DNA of 12,977 bases from Candidatus Treponema excrementipullorum (lineage in GTDB: Bacteria; Spirochaetota; Spirochaetia; Treponematales; Treponemataceae). Location of the stretch: contig JAHLFV010000016.1 in assembly GCA_018883625.1 (NCBI GenBank), forward strand, positions 1 through 12,977, read 5' to 3'. Positions 12,601 to 12,977 of this stretch are shown here, piece by piece. How positions within the stretch are numbered: position 1 is the first letter of the stretch; each line of letters begins with the position of its first letter. The translations under genes and the position numbers were made by a program. The notes under the pieces were generated by a model. It had not been told where the DNA came from, ran no database searches, and saw nothing but the letters and a program-made list of their open reading frames with translations.

Positions 12601-12977
12601 TTAAGTATTTTGGGTAACAACAATCTGATTAAAGGGAATTTCTATGCCTGCCTCATCGAAGGCTTTTTTTATTTCTACATACATGAAATTTTTTACGGCA
12701 ATTAGATCTTCATTTTTAAACCATACGGCAATTTTTAGGTCGATGGCAGAGCTTCCGAAGCCGTCATAAAAAACAAAGGGCTCCGGATCTTTTAAAATCA
12801 AATCGCTTTTTCCCGGTATGGAACGGAGAATAGACATCGCTTTTTCCAAATCTGTATCATAGGCAACGGAAACGGTGATGTTTATTCTTCTTGTTGGATA
12901 AAAAGACGTGTTGTGCAAATTGGTATTCAATATTGTTTGATTCGGAATACGTACCATTTGAAATTCCGGAGTTTTGA
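12601..12977 (-). CDS. MscS-type mechanosensitive ion channel, C-terminal part, cut by the right edge
   Basis: The frame is open through the right edge, so the N-terminal transmembrane helices and the start are outside; 124 residues are visible. The visible part matches the cytoplasmic beta and alpha/beta domains of small-conductance mechanosensitive channels: VRIPNQTILNTNLHNTS, then the basic RRINITVSVAYDTDLEKA, and a final cage-like region ending GIEIPFNQIVV (the usual 'IPfPq' segment). Such channels open under hypo-osmotic stress to release solutes. Whether it is of classic MscS size or a larger MscM-like form cannot be told. It converges with slyX. Confidence 0.85.
   Translation of the reverse strand, partial: KTPEFQMVRIPNQTILNTNLHNTSFYPTRRINITVSVAYDTDLEKAMSILRSIPGKSDLILKDPEPFVFYDGFGSSAIDLKIAVWFKNEDLIAVKNFMYVEIKKAFDEAGIEIPFNQIVVTQNT

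Noticed and set aside
1..12977. CRISPR array, tRNA or rRNA genes, insertion sequence with transposase
   Set aside because: No regularly spaced repeats, no cloverleaf or rRNA-like segment and no transposase frame were seen on reading the window.

Overview
The window looks like chromosomal DNA from a host-associated spirochaete, most likely Treponema or a close relative. That placement is inference: it rests on the gene repertoire (lipoproteins with loose spirochaete-type lipoboxes, a TSCPD-family protein, an IdeS-like immunoglobulin protease homologue, and a four-gene bifurcating hydrogenase) and on moderate GC. No 16S or marker gene is present to prove it.

Left part (1-3340), an accessory and decaying block. 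Two minus-strand genes sit at the left edge: an unrecognised soluble protein running off the window, with weak resemblance to the DUF3396/type VI immunity family, and a five-helix membrane protein. The membrane protein lies antisense to a C-terminal remnant of the methionine sulfoxide reductase gene msrB. A small broken ORF follows (one frameshift in an A6 tract and one internal stop), then an intact TSCPD-domain gene. Next is a lipoprotein gene with InlB-type repeats and a C66 (IdeS/Mac-like) cysteine-protease domain. It is split into three frames by an exact 13-bp tandem duplication and a 2-nt event directly after the catalytic histidine codon. Undoing both gives a continuous 473-residue protein with Cys263, His387 and Asp409.

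Middle part (3340-7650), ordinary genes. On the minus strand are a secreted DUF2141 protein and an AMP-forming long-chain acyl-CoA ligase with a good intrinsic terminator. Diverging from the ligase on the plus strand are an NlpC/P60 peptidoglycan hydrolase, whose C-terminal half looks like an outer-membrane beta-barrel or other beta-rich domain, and a lipoprotein gene that appears to be co-transcribed with it.

Right part (7650-12330) is a complete hydrogenase operon, hndA-hndB-hndC-hndD. It has a clear sigma-70 promoter flanked by AATCAAT repeats and ends at a strong terminator. By analogy with Solidesulfovibrio HndABCD and thermophile/acetogen HydABC, the products form a cytoplasmic [FeFe] hydrogenase coupling NAD(H) and ferredoxin to H2 (electron bifurcation or confurcation). 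All cluster ligands, the FMN/NADH motifs and the H-cluster motifs are visible and intact.

Right edge: a slyX homologue follows the hydrogenase terminator. Converging on it is the C-terminal part of an MscS-type mechanosensitive channel that runs off the window. I saw no tRNA, rRNA, CRISPR array or complete insertion sequence.
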